Source of the DNA: Thalassia testudinum
Taxonomy: Eukaryota; Streptophyta; Magnoliopsida; Alismatales; Hydrocharitaceae
DNA: 64,000 nt
Assembly (NCBI GenBank): GCA_037157565.1
Contig: JAZHRO010000062.1
Span: 620,001-684,000, forward strand
Direction: 5' to 3'
The notes beneath the pieces are model-generated. The model searched no databases. It worked only from the letters and a program-made list of their open reading frames with translations, and was not told the origin of the DNA. Positions 1 through 11,149 of this stretch are shown here, piece after piece; within the stretch, counting starts at the first letter, position 1, and each line of letters opens with the position of its first letter. A program made the position numbers and the translations under genes.

Positions 1-59
1 TAGGGAGGGCACAGTCACTACATGCAAGGCCAACACAGCTGTCGTAGCTTTCGAGGATT

Positions 60-275
60 GCAAGATTGGAATGGTCGGATGGGTACCCGAATTGGATGGG
101 TCACCTAACGGGTACCCATGGATGGTCCAATGGGTACCCGAATGAGGCCCCGATAAGTAACGGGCCAACACTTGACCCACACTCGATAGATGGGTACTCG
201 ACCCAGTAGGGTTAAAAATCATGCGTCGAGTCGGGTCGGGTACCCAATATCACCAGGTCAAATGAACACCCCCTA
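60..275. repeat. GGGTACCC-rich repeat, possible hAT-like end
   Basis: Five copies of a GGGTACC/GGGTACT-type motif occur in about 180 bp (near 79, 109, 129, 189 and 236). They are separated by Gly-Thr/Arg-type filler (GGATGGGT, TCGGGTCGGG) and end in GTCAAATGAACACCCC near 260-275. Plant hAT-type non-autonomous elements often end in AGGGGTGTTCA-like inverted repeats, and the right edge resembles one. The left partner is not clear, so the assignment is inference. No coding sequence is seen. Confidence 0.3.
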
Positions 276-1733
276 CTCGACAGCAACTAGTATCGATTAC
301 TTATTAGTCGCGAAAGGCCCACCAGCAGTTGCCTGTCAATGGCCAGCTTGATGGTAGCACTAGGGTTGAGCTTCAACAAAAAACAAAGGTTCTCTTGCTT
401 GAAAAACTAGGGTTAGGTTTTTTATGCTTATTTACTAGAAAGAAAAGAAAAAGAATATGAAAATCAAGTAGGTATCAACCACCGGCTTAGGACTGCTACT
501 CTAATACCATATTGGAAGAAAAGGAGAGTTGTTTATTCCTTAAAACTCCAGCTTCTTTATATAAGGAAAGGTAGGAGGAGAAATTACAAAGTACTCCAAG
601 AAAATAAGAAAATAGAAAAACAAGGAACGAACTAAAAGAATATATTCTAGCAATCTCAGTGGAAACTCAAGAACACAATAAACATCTAACAACTAAAGAC
701 AAGTAGAGAAATCAATATCACCAATAGCCTTGATGGAGGAATACAAGTTCTTAGCTAGTCTGACCAAAGTAATACCAGTAGATCAACGTAGAGAGGTAAG
801 ACCATCCGTCCTACCAATGAGGTGGTTTGAGACACCTGAATCAACCACCCAAGAGGAAGATGTCATAGCCAGATTAGCACTAGTACTTTCAGCCTCTACA
901 TAGGAAGTAGAAATAGTCTGAGACTCTACGGAGATGGTAGGCTGCCGAAGAAGCTGCATCAAGTGTGCATAATTATTTACGATCAATTGTATCTAAGATG
1001 TAGTAATAGGAGACAAGTCTTGCGCAATAGCAGAATTAGCCTAGGCCAATTTCCCAAACTTCTTCCAGCATCTTTGGAAGGATGATCAATCAACTTGCAA
1101 GGAATGCATGGCTCATAAGCTCATCATTGTCCACGGCTACAACCATGGCCTCCAATTCTACCTCCACACCCACTTGGAACAGTGAAGACAGATTCCTTTG
1201 TAGCAAAAGGAGTAGTGGGTTGAGTAATGGACTACTCAACCATAGTAGTATAACTGCAATCCTTCTAGAGTCTCCCGTAAACAGTCTTCAAATCAAGGAT
1301 ATCCTCCAAATCAAGTATTCGATCTCGAGCAAGAAGGCTGAAAAGCAACAAGTTCTTGAATGGTTTGAGCCCTAGGTATCAGTCAATGTCGTCAAAGCAG
1401 TCGCCAATCGACCAAAGGTCAGCAACGGTAAGTGGTAGCCTACTTCGACGGCTTCGAGTTAGGTTCTCTTCATTTTTCTTTCCTTTTTTTAATTTGGTGA
1501 AAGAAAGAAATATAATTGGAATCAAGTAGGTATCAAATACCATCCTATAATTGTTGCTCTAATGCCATGTTAGAGGAAAAAAGTAAATTATTTTATTCCT
1601 TGAAAGCCTAACCGATTTATAATAGAAGAGAAACAAAGGAAAAACTTACATGGTAGTCCACACAAATTAAGAAAATAAGATTTCAAGAATAAACTAAATT
1701 AGAGAACTTATTCTAATAGAGTTCATTAGGTAA
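276..1733 (-). mobile_element. Degenerate LTR-retroelement remnants (Copia type)
   Basis: Two LTR-like blocks (510 to about 700, and 1568-1733) each have, on their left, a reverse-complement initiator-Met tRNA primer site (CTCTAATACCA near 499-509; CTCTAATGCCA near 1557-1567). That is the arrangement expected for minus-strand elements. Between them lies a minus-strand gag-end/protease fragment. The order internal-LTR-internal-LTR looks like a collapsed tandem of one family, although the two LTR-like blocks are only loosely similar. Protease is the only coding remnant recognised. Confidence 0.5.
783..1082 (-). pseudogene. Copia gag zinc-knuckle end and protease remnant
   Basis: On the minus strand one frame reads a zinc-knuckle tail (CWKKFGKL near 1045-1070). 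After two stops it continues into a protease start with the aspartic-protease motif WVVDSGVSNHLIG at about 800-840 (D-S-G catalytic triad). Copia gag-pol polyproteins place protease directly after the knuckle, so order and spacing fit. The frame has internal stops and no integrase or RT follows, so this is a dead fragment. Confidence 0.55.
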
Positions 1734-2010
1734 AGTTGGAGAAAATCCAACATGCCCAACATGTGGAGTGGAAAATGTCCACTTCCTTATTTTATATCTT
1801 TCCTATTTTTATGTTTCTTATTTTTAGTTTTGAGAAAGTTGTTAAAGATATATTTAGTTGATTAAAGATATGTTAGGATTTTAAGAGATTTGATTATATT
1901 TGGAGAGTTTGTTTCCTTTCTTGTATCAGTATCCTTTCTCTATATAAAAAGATCAAATTACATGTTTTCTTATTGAGATTTATAATAATAAAGTTCTAGT
2001 TTTAGTAATC

Positions 2011-2260
2011 AGTTGGAGAATGTATGGTTGGTTTAGTACCACATCTGAGATGTGTAGTATTGGAGTGTGTGGTGGCCTATAAATAGGCATGAACCCCCCA
2101 CTTGTTTCGTAGAGAAGAATATGGATACTCGCTCTATTGAAGCCTTTTCCCATGGTTCTCCCCACTCTTCGTGAGTAAGGTTTCCACATAAACCTAAGTG
2201 TTATTTATGTAATGCTTTTGATATCTTGTTCCTATGCTTCCACTTATCATATTATTCAAT
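2011..2260 (+). repeat. 5' LTR of element J
   Basis: It pairs with 3304-3557. A TATA-like CCTATAAATAGG sits near 2070, followed about 30 bp on by a likely transcript start. It begins AGTTGGAG where the right copy has TGTTGGAG, so the first base is probably mutated. Confidence 0.8.
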
Positions 2261-3303
2261 TTGGTATCAGAGCAATTCAATATTGGGTTTTGTTCTCAAA
2301 TTTTATCATTATTATTCTTGACTTTTTCCTATAGTCTCTGATCTTGAGAGAGAAACCCTGATCTCTTCGTATAAGGAAGAGATGCAATGGTAGGCGAGCG
2401 AGATTAGCCAACGCGAGGAAGAAAGCGATGGAGATAGCAACCACGCGAGGATCTCACGTGAGGATCTCGACCAAGGATCTCGCATCGGTGCGATTCAAGG
2501 TGAATGCCTCTAGCAACACCTCGAGGAAGGAGAAGAAGAGCACGCGGTGAAGGGGAGATCCTTGGTGGTTCTGGCAGCACACCATAGGGAGAAGATCAAG
2601 GAAGATAGTGCTTGTGGCACTTAGGTGAGCATTAGCGACGCATGCAGAGCCCAGGAGATGATGTGAACAACAATGATGGTAGTGCTTAAGGTGTCATGCA
2701 AGGATGACGGGTCATGGAAAGAAGATGAAGGTGGCGGCGAGGATCTTGGCGGAGATCCCGCCAAGCGACGTTGATCGATGCAAGATCAACAACGATCGTA
2801 GTGATAGTGCATGAAGTCATTTGGGCAAGCAATCTTTGCGCAGGCATAGATGGTAAGGAGGAGAGGCTCACATAAAGCAATGGTCAAATTTGGAGGCAGC
2901 ACGTGAAGGAGATTGCAAGGCATGAGTTTCCTTCATTTCTTATTTTTTCTCTAGGAAGTCCAGAGTTTCGAGGTCTCTAGAGAGGGAAATCCAATTTCGA
3001 AGTCCTCATAGGAAGAGCCCAAGTCAGGTTTCTATGTAGGAAATCCAGTTTTAAGGTCTTCAGAGGAAAGCCCATGTCAAGGATACTATATAGGGAGCCA
3101 CCAGCACTGGTTGAGGTCTCCAGAGGAGAGACCCTTGTTAGAGCCAACTACAGCAGTTCGTCTAGCAGCTTCAAACCTCACTAATGTGTCGTCATCAGCA
3201 CAGCCACTTACAAGCAAAAACTAGTTGAGTTGTGTTCTGTTGTCTAGAGTGGGATTTTGTTGTTGTACAAGCTAAGCATTCCATGCTCTAGCTTAAGGGA
3301 GAG

Positions 3304-3557
3304 TGTTGGAGAACGTGTGGTTGGTTTAATACCACATCGTAAGATGTAGAGTGTTGGAGTGTGTGGTAGCCTATAAATAAGCATATACCCCCCACTTGTT
3401 TCTTGGAGAAGAATATAGATACTTGCCTTATCGAGGCCTTCTCCCATGATTTTCTCCCCACTTTTCGTGAATGAGGCTTCCACGTAAACCCGAGCGTTCT
3501 TTATGTGATGCTTTTGATATCTCGTTATTATGCTTCCATTTATCATATTATTCAACT
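3304..3557 (+). repeat. 3' LTR of element J
   Basis: It pairs with 2011-2260 and starts TGTTGGAG right after the purine tract. It ends ATTCAACT immediately before TSD TAATC. Confidence 0.8.
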
Positions 3558-4677
3558 TAATCTTCACATGATACTAGAGTAGGTCTTTCTTGGGAAGGCC
3601 ATGTGCTCCATCAAACGCTAAAGGAGCACCACCAGCCTTCTTTGTGCCTTAGGAAACATGATCGATCCCTTGGCTTGTGTTGGCAATGCCATGTGTCACC
3701 AGTAGCCACTGTAGAAGTCGAGGCATAGCCTTGGTCTCTTCTCTCCCCATCATCAGTCGTGTAGGAGGTCCTCTAGGCCTCCTTCATGCATGTCTCCTTC
3801 AATACACAACACCTCGTGGGTGGTTGAAGATCAATTTCTTTAACCATGCATCTTTATGTGTTGCAGTATGGTTGACGGTAATCAAACTATAGTGACTTCT
3901 AAGGCCAAGATTTCGACCTCTATACCAATTCATGGGACCACAGAGTCCCCATGTTGCTACTAAAGGATGAGGCTTCCTCTACTATTGCTTGAGAACCTTT
4001 CCTATATGTGGTCGCTATTTCTACTATGGTCTTCATCTACTGATGCCATTGCGACCACTGCAAAGGTCGCCAAAATTGTCTGCGTAGCATGTGCTTGGCT
4101 AGAAAGAAAGCTCTGAAGCTTCCAACCATGTCATTGACGTAGAAGACATCGATGAGTGGTAGGGAAACAGAGGCATAGGCTCAACCCCATCCATAAATGC
4201 CAAAGACCCAATTCTCTTCTCTTAACATGAAGAGTTTTTTCTCTAGAGATAAGCAACTTCTAGTGCTCGGGAACGTGCCCCAATTGAAGTACTCAGTTCA
4301 AGTTAAAATTCAAGTTTCAGTTCAAGTTTGTGCTTGGGATCGACTCCCGTTGAAGGCAAAGTATATGCGTGAACAAATCTACATGCGTGCTCCAGCCTCA
4401 ACTACATCAAAAGGGGAGAATGTCTAGAGAAAATCCAACGTACCCAGCATGTGGAGTGGAAAATATCCACTTGCTTATTTTATCTTTCCTATTTTTAGTT
4501 TTAAGTAAGTTATTAGAGATGTTTTAGTTGATTAAAGATATTTTAGGATTTGATTATATTTGGAGAGATTGAGTTTGTTTCCTTTCTTGTATTGATACCC
4601 TCTCTATATAAAACGATCAAACTACATGTTTTCTTGAGATTCATAATAATAAAGTTCCAATTCTAATAATCTTCGCA

Positions 4678-4968
4678 AGTAAAAAGGACTTAGCACCCAA
4701 TCCATGCTATTTTTCCGATAGCCATATCTCCAATTCACAAATATTATGAGTGGGTGTCTTGAATAGTAATGGAGTATCTAATTTAGTGGGGCTCTGGTCC
4801 CATGGAATCAGACAGCAACATGCCTTTATAGACCAATTTAATATTTTCTTTCCCCTGCAGGTATATGTTGTATAAATAATGGGCTTCCTTGACAAAGAAG
4901 GATCTCCGCTTTTCTAAGACATCAAATGAGTGAAATTACATAGATGTCCTTGCATCCAAGTTTATTAC
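4678..4968. other. Unassigned interval between elements
   Basis: No gene or repeat partner is recognised here. A minus-strand open frame (4707-4895) has no motif I know, and an alternative minus frame reads on past it only with stops. ATTAC at 4964-4968 is the left target-site duplication of the following Copia. Confidence 0.4.
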
Positions 4969-5108
4969 CATTAGCATACCATCTGTATTTCTTTTCTAGT
5001 TGTGGCTTAAGTACTCCTCAAGGACAAAGGTGTACTTTTATTCTTTTGGTCTCTCTCTATATAAGAGAGACCTAAGGTTACAATCAATCTATCTCATTTC
5101 AATCAACC
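4969..5108 (+). repeat. 5' LTR of Copia A
   Basis: It is homologous to 9962-10099: shared TTAGCATACCAT start, TTGGTCTCTCTCTATA core and CATTTCAA end. The first two bases have decayed (CA in place of TG). Confidence 0.8.
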
Positions 5109-5742
5109 TGATATCAGAGCAGTGATCCTAGATCGGCACTCTAGTATCCCACCTTCACAAAGCCTCCGTACCTTATCCACCAAAAACCCTAATCTCCATT
5201 GGAGATACCCGGAGTAGCCTCCACCACCGGCCGACATCCTCTACCAGTCACCGTTTGGGCCAGCGCCGCCGCCAACAAGCCTCATCGACCTCTGATGCCG
5301 ATCGGGCTACCTTAGAAGGCCCCAAACTGACCTCCACCGGCATGCGCTGCCTTGGGAGACTCTGTCAGCACCACCATCCACCGATGCAGTGCTGCTATGC
5401 GCCACTTCCTCCGCCTTTAGCCTTACCGATCCCTAAGGTTTCACCTGCGGGCCTTAGGGCTTCGTCTGAGGCATCGTCCGTGCTGCCTAAGGTGCTGCGA
5501 GCATCGCTAAACCTTTCTAACGCCACCAGCACCACCCAGGGCACTACTCGCGTCGCCAGCGCCGCCTAGGGCCTCATCTGGTCTCCGTCAGCGTCGGTGG
5601 GGCCTTCTCGGGTGGTCTCCCTGCACCCAGGATAGGCCAAAGCTTGTCCAACGTGACGATACCAGCCTAAATCTTTGGATCTCAGACCTAATTGATGACT
5701 TATTGGATATAGAAGTTTGATTGTGGCTCCAAAATTATAAGG

Positions 5743-6660
5743 ATGGCTTCAGATGATCAGTCCGAGGTGAATTCGGGCACTTCTCTGAACATTGGGTGTT
5801 GAAGAATCTGTTTTTTGGTCCTATCGTCAAGTTGGATGAGATCAATTACCCACGGTGGTCTCAGACTTTCCTTATGATTGTCAGGGGTCATGAGAAGAGC
5901 TACATCCTTACAAATGCGGAGCCCAAGAGCAAGACTGGCGTCAATGCCACTTGGGATAGAGACAATGCCATGGTCTCTGCGTGGCTTATGCAGACAGTTA
6001 TTCCCCGTATAGGGGATGAGATCACGTATTACGACATTGTAAAGAAGATATAGGAGTCCTTGCACGAGACATTCTCATGCCAAGAACTCTGCACGAGTTT
6101 TTCAGGTCTTCTACGACCTTTTCTATTTACGTCAGGAAGGACGCACTCTGCTACAGTACTACTCCCTCTTGAAGGGAATGCTAGAAAGACATCACTCTTA
6201 TCTGTCGGGATGTGCCTGTCAGTCTTGGAGGAATTTTCGAAGACAGTTGGCCATCTCTCTCTTCTTAGCAAGTCTTGGACTTGAGTATACAACTGTCAGA
6301 GATCAAATTCTCACAGCTCTTGAGCTTCCTACCATGGAGGAGGATTACAGTAGGCTCAGCAGAGTTGCAGTTCGTACTACTGCCCCAGACATAGGTACCC
6401 AGATGTCTGCACTGGCAGCGACTCCTGGACGTGGCACAGGTACTCCTTTCCCTACATGTGGTCGTGGACGTGGACACTCGTTTGGTGCACATACCAAGAC
6501 ACCATGCACTTTCTGTGGCAAACTTAGTCATCCAGAGGCTACATGCTAGCAGAAGCACGGTAGGCCACCCATGGCCAATCAAGCAGCTGAGGTTCTTGAC
6601 GGAGTGCCTACCGATCTTGATGTAAGTTCCTTGAGTACTGAGATTGAAACTCTAAGACAA
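5743..6660 (+). pseudogene. Copia A gag (broken)
   Basis: The likely start is ATG at 5743 (MASDDQSEV). A frameshift near 5795 moves the frame to the conserved gag block FFGPIVKLDEINYPRW (about 5811-5860), which corresponds to the N-terminal retrotransposon gag domain found in Copia. A complete CX2CX4HX4C zinc knuckle (CTFCGKLSHPEATC) lies at 6505-6546 and is followed immediately by a stop. Gag packages element RNA into virus-like particles. The frameshift and several stops make this non-functional. Confidence 0.8.
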
Positions 6661-6769
6661 CAGATTGCATAGTTGACACAGGCTTCATCCTCCTCTCAGA
6701 TTCCTGACACTGCAACCATGGTCACCTCATCAGAGACACATGTAACTGTTATGTCGTCACTTTTGTCTT

Positions 6770-9700
6770 CTGGTGAGTGATTAATTGATTCTGGTGCATC
6801 CAAGCACCATGTGGCAACTGCGGATCCTTCTCTCAGTTGACACCTGTTACACCTGCCAGGACAGTACAGGTGGTTGATGGTAGACACTCGCCACTTGTTG
6901 GCAAGGGAGATATGTCATTATCTCCTACTTTAAGACTTGCAGATGTCTATTATGTGCCCGATTTTCCCTTGAGTTTATTGTCTGTTAGCAGCATTACTAA
7001 GGATCTAAAATATTGAGCGATTTTTGATACGTCTTCTTGTGTCTTGCAAGACAAATTCACTGGAAAGACGATTGGTGGAGGATATGAGAACATGGGGTGT
7101 CGTCTGAGCCGTACTGCTTTCACTGCTTCTGCTACCCAGGGATTTGCTGCTGCTAGATCTCCACTCCAGTGGCACCACCATCTTAGCCAACTACCCATTC
7201 ATCGCCTCAGACGCATTATACCACATATTCCCTCTACTACTACTCTCATCTATGATGCTTGTCAATTTGGCAAGAATTATACGGCTAGTTTTTCCAGTTC
7301 TATTTCTGTCTCATATGTCATTTTTTATTTGATCCATATGGATGTGTGGGGTCCCAGTCGTACTCCTGATTGACTTGCAAAGAAGTATTATCTTGTTTTA
7401 GTTGATTTTTCCCGTGTGACTTGGATGATTCTCTTGAAAAATAAGTCTGATGTGGGACAAATTATTACGAACTTAGTCAAAGAAATAAAAACTCAGCATG
7501 CTTGTTTAGTGAAATGCTTTCACTCAAATAATGCCTTTGAATTTTGTACTTTATGCTTGCATAATTTCTTTTCTAATTGTGGCATTATCCATGAGACGAC
7601 ATGTCCTCATACCTCTCAGCAAAATGGTGTTGCTGAGAGGAAGCATTGCCAAATTCATAATGTTGCGCGCACCTTGTTAATTCACCATTCAGTCCCTTCT
7701 CTCTATTGGGGTGACGTTATTTTAACTGCTTGTTTTTTATTAACCGAATCCTAATGCTGCGTTACATGAACCGATTCCTATTTAGGTCATGTATCCTGAT
7801 TGTCCTTTGTTTCACGTCACCCCTTGGACTTTTGGTTGTGTTGCTTTTGTCCATTTGTTGGGACCAGGTTGGCGTAAACTAGCATCGAGAGCAGTTAAGT
7901 GTGTTTTCTTAAGTATACCCGGAGACAAAAGGGGTATCGCTGTTTTGATCCGCTTATTTCTCGACACTATTTCAGAGGATGTTACTTTTCATGAGGCTAT
8001 ACATTTCTTTTTTGTGACAGCTGCTGATATGCCTCCTAAGTGTGATATGGCGCCTATGCCATATCCTCCCATTCGTTTTGGGAGCTTTCCTGAGATTTCT
8101 ATCCCTGCCACACCACCACCACCACCTGTTACGCATCCCTTTCCATGCCTGACTGGGCCTCTGCAGATATATGTTCACCCTCATGCTACCTATAAGGGAC
8201 CCCAACCATCGACTTCTCAGGTAAGTCCTTTAGACACTGACGTATGCTTGCCATGTCATAGTCACAAGGACAGGACAGGTGATATACCAAGTGATGATAT
8301 TGACCTTCTGATAGCTATTCGAAAGCGGCCACAGACTTGCACTACTTATCCCACAACGGGAGCACTTGCTACTGATACTCTTGCCCCTAGATTTGCTAGA
8401 TTCACCCAGGCGTTAGCTACTACACAGATTCCAACTACACACCATGAGGCCACGCTCGATCCAAAATGGCGGGCAATCATGGAGGATGAGATGGTTGCTC
8501 TTCGAAGCCATGGATCTTGGGAGCTTACTTCAGTTCCTAATAGTGCTACACTCGTTGGCTGTCGATGGGTATTTACTGTGAAATTTAATCCTGATGGTGA
8601 TATTGCTAGGTACAAAGCCTATCTTGTGGCAAAAGGGTTCACCCAAATCTATAGGGTGGACCTTTTTAAAACATTCTCTCCAGTTGCCAGACTTCCCATA
8701 GTCCGGGTGTTGATTGCAGTAGCAGTTCAGTTAGATTGACCCTTGCAACAATTAGATGTGAAGAATGCCTTCCTTTATGGTGATCTTCAAGAGGAAATCT
8801 ATATGCAGCAGCCGCTTGGATTTGAGAGACAGGGGAAGTGTGTATGTCGATTACGGAAGGCTATATGTGGCCTCAAACAGAGTCTCCGAGCCTGGTTTAA
8901 GATATTGTCATAGGTTGTAGAGGCAGCTGGATTCAAGAGATCGACAGTTGACTTTTCCCTCTTTGTCAAGAGAACTAGACGAGGTACTGTGGTACTTCTA
9001 GTTTATGATGATTTGATCATCACGGAGGACGATATGAAGGGTATTGCTGAGGTTAAGCACATCCTAACAGAGCAGTTTGTCGTGAAGGACCTTGAGGCTT
9101 TACGGTATTTTCTTGGCATTGAGGATGCTCGCAGCAAGGAAGGTGCGGTCTTATCTCAGCGAAAGTATGCTTTAGATATTTTGTAGGAGGTTGGTATGCT
9201 TGGGGCCAAGGAAGCCAATATTCCAATGGATCCCAAGACGCCAATCTATGATGAAGATGCACAGGTGGTGAACAATAGAAAGTACAAATAGCTTATTGGC
9301 AAGCTATTGTACCTTACTATCACGAGACCGGATATCTCCTTTGCTGTCGGGAAACTGAGTCAGTTCACAACGAAGCCGACATAGCAACATTCGGATGCAG
9401 CATTGATGGTACTTAGATATGTCAAGAGGGCTCCTGAGAAGGATCTTTTCTTCTTCAAGGGGTCCTCTATGACGTTGGTTGGATACTCGGATGCCGACTA
9501 TGCCGGATGCCATGTGGATCGTAAATCCACTACTGAGTTCTGCACCTTCTTAACAGGAAATTTGATCACCTGGAGGAGCAAGAAACAAGGCACAGTTGCG
9601 AGATCCAGTGCTGAGTCTGAGTACAGAGCTATGACTCAGACGACTGCAGCGATGATGTGGATCAGATCCTTGCTTATTGACCTATAGGTGTAGTTTTCTA

Positions 9701-9954
9701 GCCCTATGGAGATGCGATATGATAATAAAGCAGCCACCTTCATTACCAACAACCCAGCATTTCACGAGAGAACAAAGCATGTTGAGGTTGATTGTCACTA
9801 TACCAAGGACATTATTCAAAAAGGGTTACTATATACCACTTCTGTTGCATCTGAGGAGCAAACTGCATATATTTTCACCAAGCTCTTAACCAGATCTTCA
9901 TTTGATTCATGTATATCCAAGCTGAGCATGATAGATATATATGCTCCAACTTGA
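6770..9954 (+). pseudogene. Copia A pol (protease-integrase-RT-RNase H, broken)
   Basis: Protease motif LIDSGASKHH is at 6781-6810, just after an in-frame TGA. The integrase zinc region reads WHHHLSQL...CDACQFGK (about 7160-7275), and the integrase core has DVWGPSR (near 7338) and QNGVAERKH (near 7621). RT runs from DPKWRAIMEDEM (near 8458) through [13 protein letters not shown] (near 8748). The catalytic box at 9001-9012 reads VYDD, where the family has VYVDD, so one residue is missing. RNase H has GYSDADYAGC (near 9480) and SSAESEYRAM (near 9606). Multiple stops interrupt every domain. Confidence 0.88.
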
Positions 9955-9961
9955 GGGGGAT

Positions 9962-10099
9962 TGTTAGCATACCATGTGTTTCTTTTCTAGTTGTAGCTTG
10001 TGTGCTCCTCAGGGGCAAAGGTGTACTTTTACTCTTTTGGTCTCTCTCTATAGAAGAGAGACCTAGGGTTACAATCAATCTATCCCATTTCAACCAACT
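9962..10099 (+). repeat. 3' LTR of Copia A
   Basis: It starts TGTTAGCATACC after a G-rich purine tract and ends ...CAACCAACT before the ATTAC duplication. The terminus is CT rather than CA. Confidence 0.8.
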
Positions 10100-10269
10100 A
10101 TTACCATCACAAAAAAACTAATTAATATGTCAAGAAGTTTGACATCCCCGTAGAAATAACATATTGACAGTAATTCATAGGAAAGAAATGTAAGATGTAA
10201 ATGTAACATATTGACAGAAAATTGATGAGAATAATCAATTTGGTGCACATATTATATTCTATACTTGAA

Positions 10270-10431
10270 CAGTGTAAAATTCATAAATAGTTGTATGATG
10301 AAGTCATCTAGAGGCAAACCAGGACCAGGCAGATTGATAGTCTGTGTGAACAGTTTTACATTTAACAGATACCTGTATGATAAAGTCTGCTGGAGGCTGT
10401 CCAGGACCAGAAAGTTTTGCCCGTATACCTG
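10270..10431 (-). repeat. 82-bp tandem duplication across an exon-intron border
   Basis: 10270-10348 and 10352-10430 align with a period of 82 bp. The right copy is the real exon end with donor GT (plus-strand AC at 10371-10372). In the left copy the donor position reads CT on the minus strand, so that site is destroyed. The left copy can be read as a decayed version of the peptide (GPG..P..DFIIQ). The rest of 10105-10372 is AT-rich intron-like sequence. Confidence 0.75.
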
Positions 10432-10532
10432 CATACCCAGGCTCCAGGGTTCCATCTTTCAGATTAGGATAATACCTTTTTATTTCAGGGTAAAATCTCC
10501 ATGAGTGCTGTGCATCAACTGTATAATCAAAT
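10373..10532 (-). CDS. L2HGDH: L-2-hydroxyglutarate dehydrogenase, internal exon (partial gene)
   Basis: This 160-bp exon encodes FDYTVDAQHSWRFYPEI, followed by YYPNLKDGTLEPGYAGIR and ADFIIQ. The YYPNLKDG and LEPGY.GIR.KLSGPG patterns are characteristic of the C-terminal part of L-2-hydroxyglutarate dehydrogenase, an FAD-dependent mitochondrial enzyme that oxidises L-2-hydroxyglutarate to 2-oxoglutarate. Acceptor AG (plus CT 10533-10534) and donor GT (plus AC 10371-10372) are intact. Joining to the 11150-11577 exon restores codon phase across FLNR-FDY. No stop or frameshift is present. The following exon (FAD-domain end, GxxGLVNLFGIESPG in the family) is not found in this window. Confidence 0.85.
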
Positions 10533-11149
10533 CTGGAATAAACAGCACTTGATAAGATAGCACAATAACTAACTTCAAAGTAGGGCTTCTGACACTGTAA
10601 AGATTTATGAGACCTAGAAGAATGCTGGTAATAGTGATAAACACAATTTTCAAATTGAATGCATTTTAATTGGGAAACAGCTGAGATAAGTAGATGATGG
10701 ATCATAACATGTTCTGAGATGTAGAGAATATGCTGTAATGGTTGGTACCGGATTTTAAATCCTGCTCTCTGTGACATGAAAACAGTTCATTATTCTTTGT
10801 TTGCAGTTTACACGTGGAGCATAAAACCAAGAAGAAGCCTTTTTACTATCAGAAAATAAGGGCAACATTTTCTATACTATCTTGGCGTCCATTCATACTT
10901 GCCAGGTTCAAATATTATTTCACAGTTACAAAGTGGGGAAGCTACCATTCCAACCAGCTAAAACTGCAGGAGCTGATTCAGCAAGTTCCTTGTGTTTCCA
11001 GGTACCACATGTGATACACTTCTAACTTATACAAACTAAAACTAAAGAATTAAATAAATCTGCAGTTAGGATTTACAGCAAATAAACATTCATGAATATC
11101 TATATAATTCTCTTGTCCTCTTAATGTTTTACACTGAAAAATTTTATAC
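10533..11149 (-). other. L2HGDH: Intron of L-2-hydroxyglutarate dehydrogenase
   Basis: This 617-bp AT-rich intron has canonical GT (minus strand, plus AC 11148-11149) and AG (plus CT 10533-10534) ends. The open frames in it are chance. No transposon is recognised inside. Confidence 0.8.

Larger units (their letters stand above)
2011..3557 (+). mobile_element. TRIM-like small LTR element (element J), inside element I
   Basis: LTRs at 2011-2260 and 3304-3557 (about 250 bp) are clearly homologous. A primer site TTGGTATCAGAGC (initiator-Met type) sits at 2261-2273. A purine tract AAGGGAGAG lies just before the right LTR. TSD TAATC occurs at 2006-2010 and 3558-3562, so the element is complete at both ends and inserted within the 5' LTR of element I. 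The roughly 1-kb internal region has no gag or pol. The LTR ends in ...CAACT rather than the usual CA. A solo LTR of the same family lies at 23966-24221. Confidence 0.8.
1734..4677 (+). mobile_element. Non-autonomous LTR element (element I)
   Basis: Two similar LTRs of about 260 bp bracket the element: 1734-2010 plus 3563-3568 on the left (split by element J), and 4421-4677 on the right. Both share the GAGAAAATCCAAC start, a CTATATAAAA TATA region and the AATAATAAAGTTC poly(A)-like region. A primer-site-like TGATACTAGAG follows the left LTR near 3569, and a purine tract (AAAAGGGGAGAA) precedes the right LTR. The internal part, about 850 bp, holds only a short gag-like trace (near 3870-3950, plus strand) and no pol. 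TSD is unclear; GTAAA/AGTAA is a weak candidate. Confidence 0.65.
4969..10099 (+). mobile_element. Degenerate Copia LTR retrotransposon (element A)
   Basis: LTRs of about 140 bp lie at 4969-5108 and 9962-10099. Primer site TGATATCAGAGC is at 5109-5120, and purine tract GAGGGGGATT precedes the 3' LTR. ATTAC occurs at 4964-4968 and 10100-10104 (TSD). Domain order is gag, protease, integrase, RT, RNase H, as in Copia. Many stops and frameshifts break the polyprotein. The 600-bp leader (5121-5742) holds only a Pro/Ala-rich open frame that I do not count as a gene. The element sits in what looks like an intron of the minus-strand dehydrogenase gene. Confidence 0.9.

Noticed and set aside
4707..4895. 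62-aa minus-strand frame as a missing dehydrogenase exon
   Set aside because: It lacks the expected LVNLFGIESPG-type signature and has no matching splice context.
5255..5569. 104-aa Ala/Pro/Ser open frame
   Set aside because: It is in the leader of Copia A, between primer site and gag; no homology, and similar Pro-rich frames occur in the other Copia leaders.
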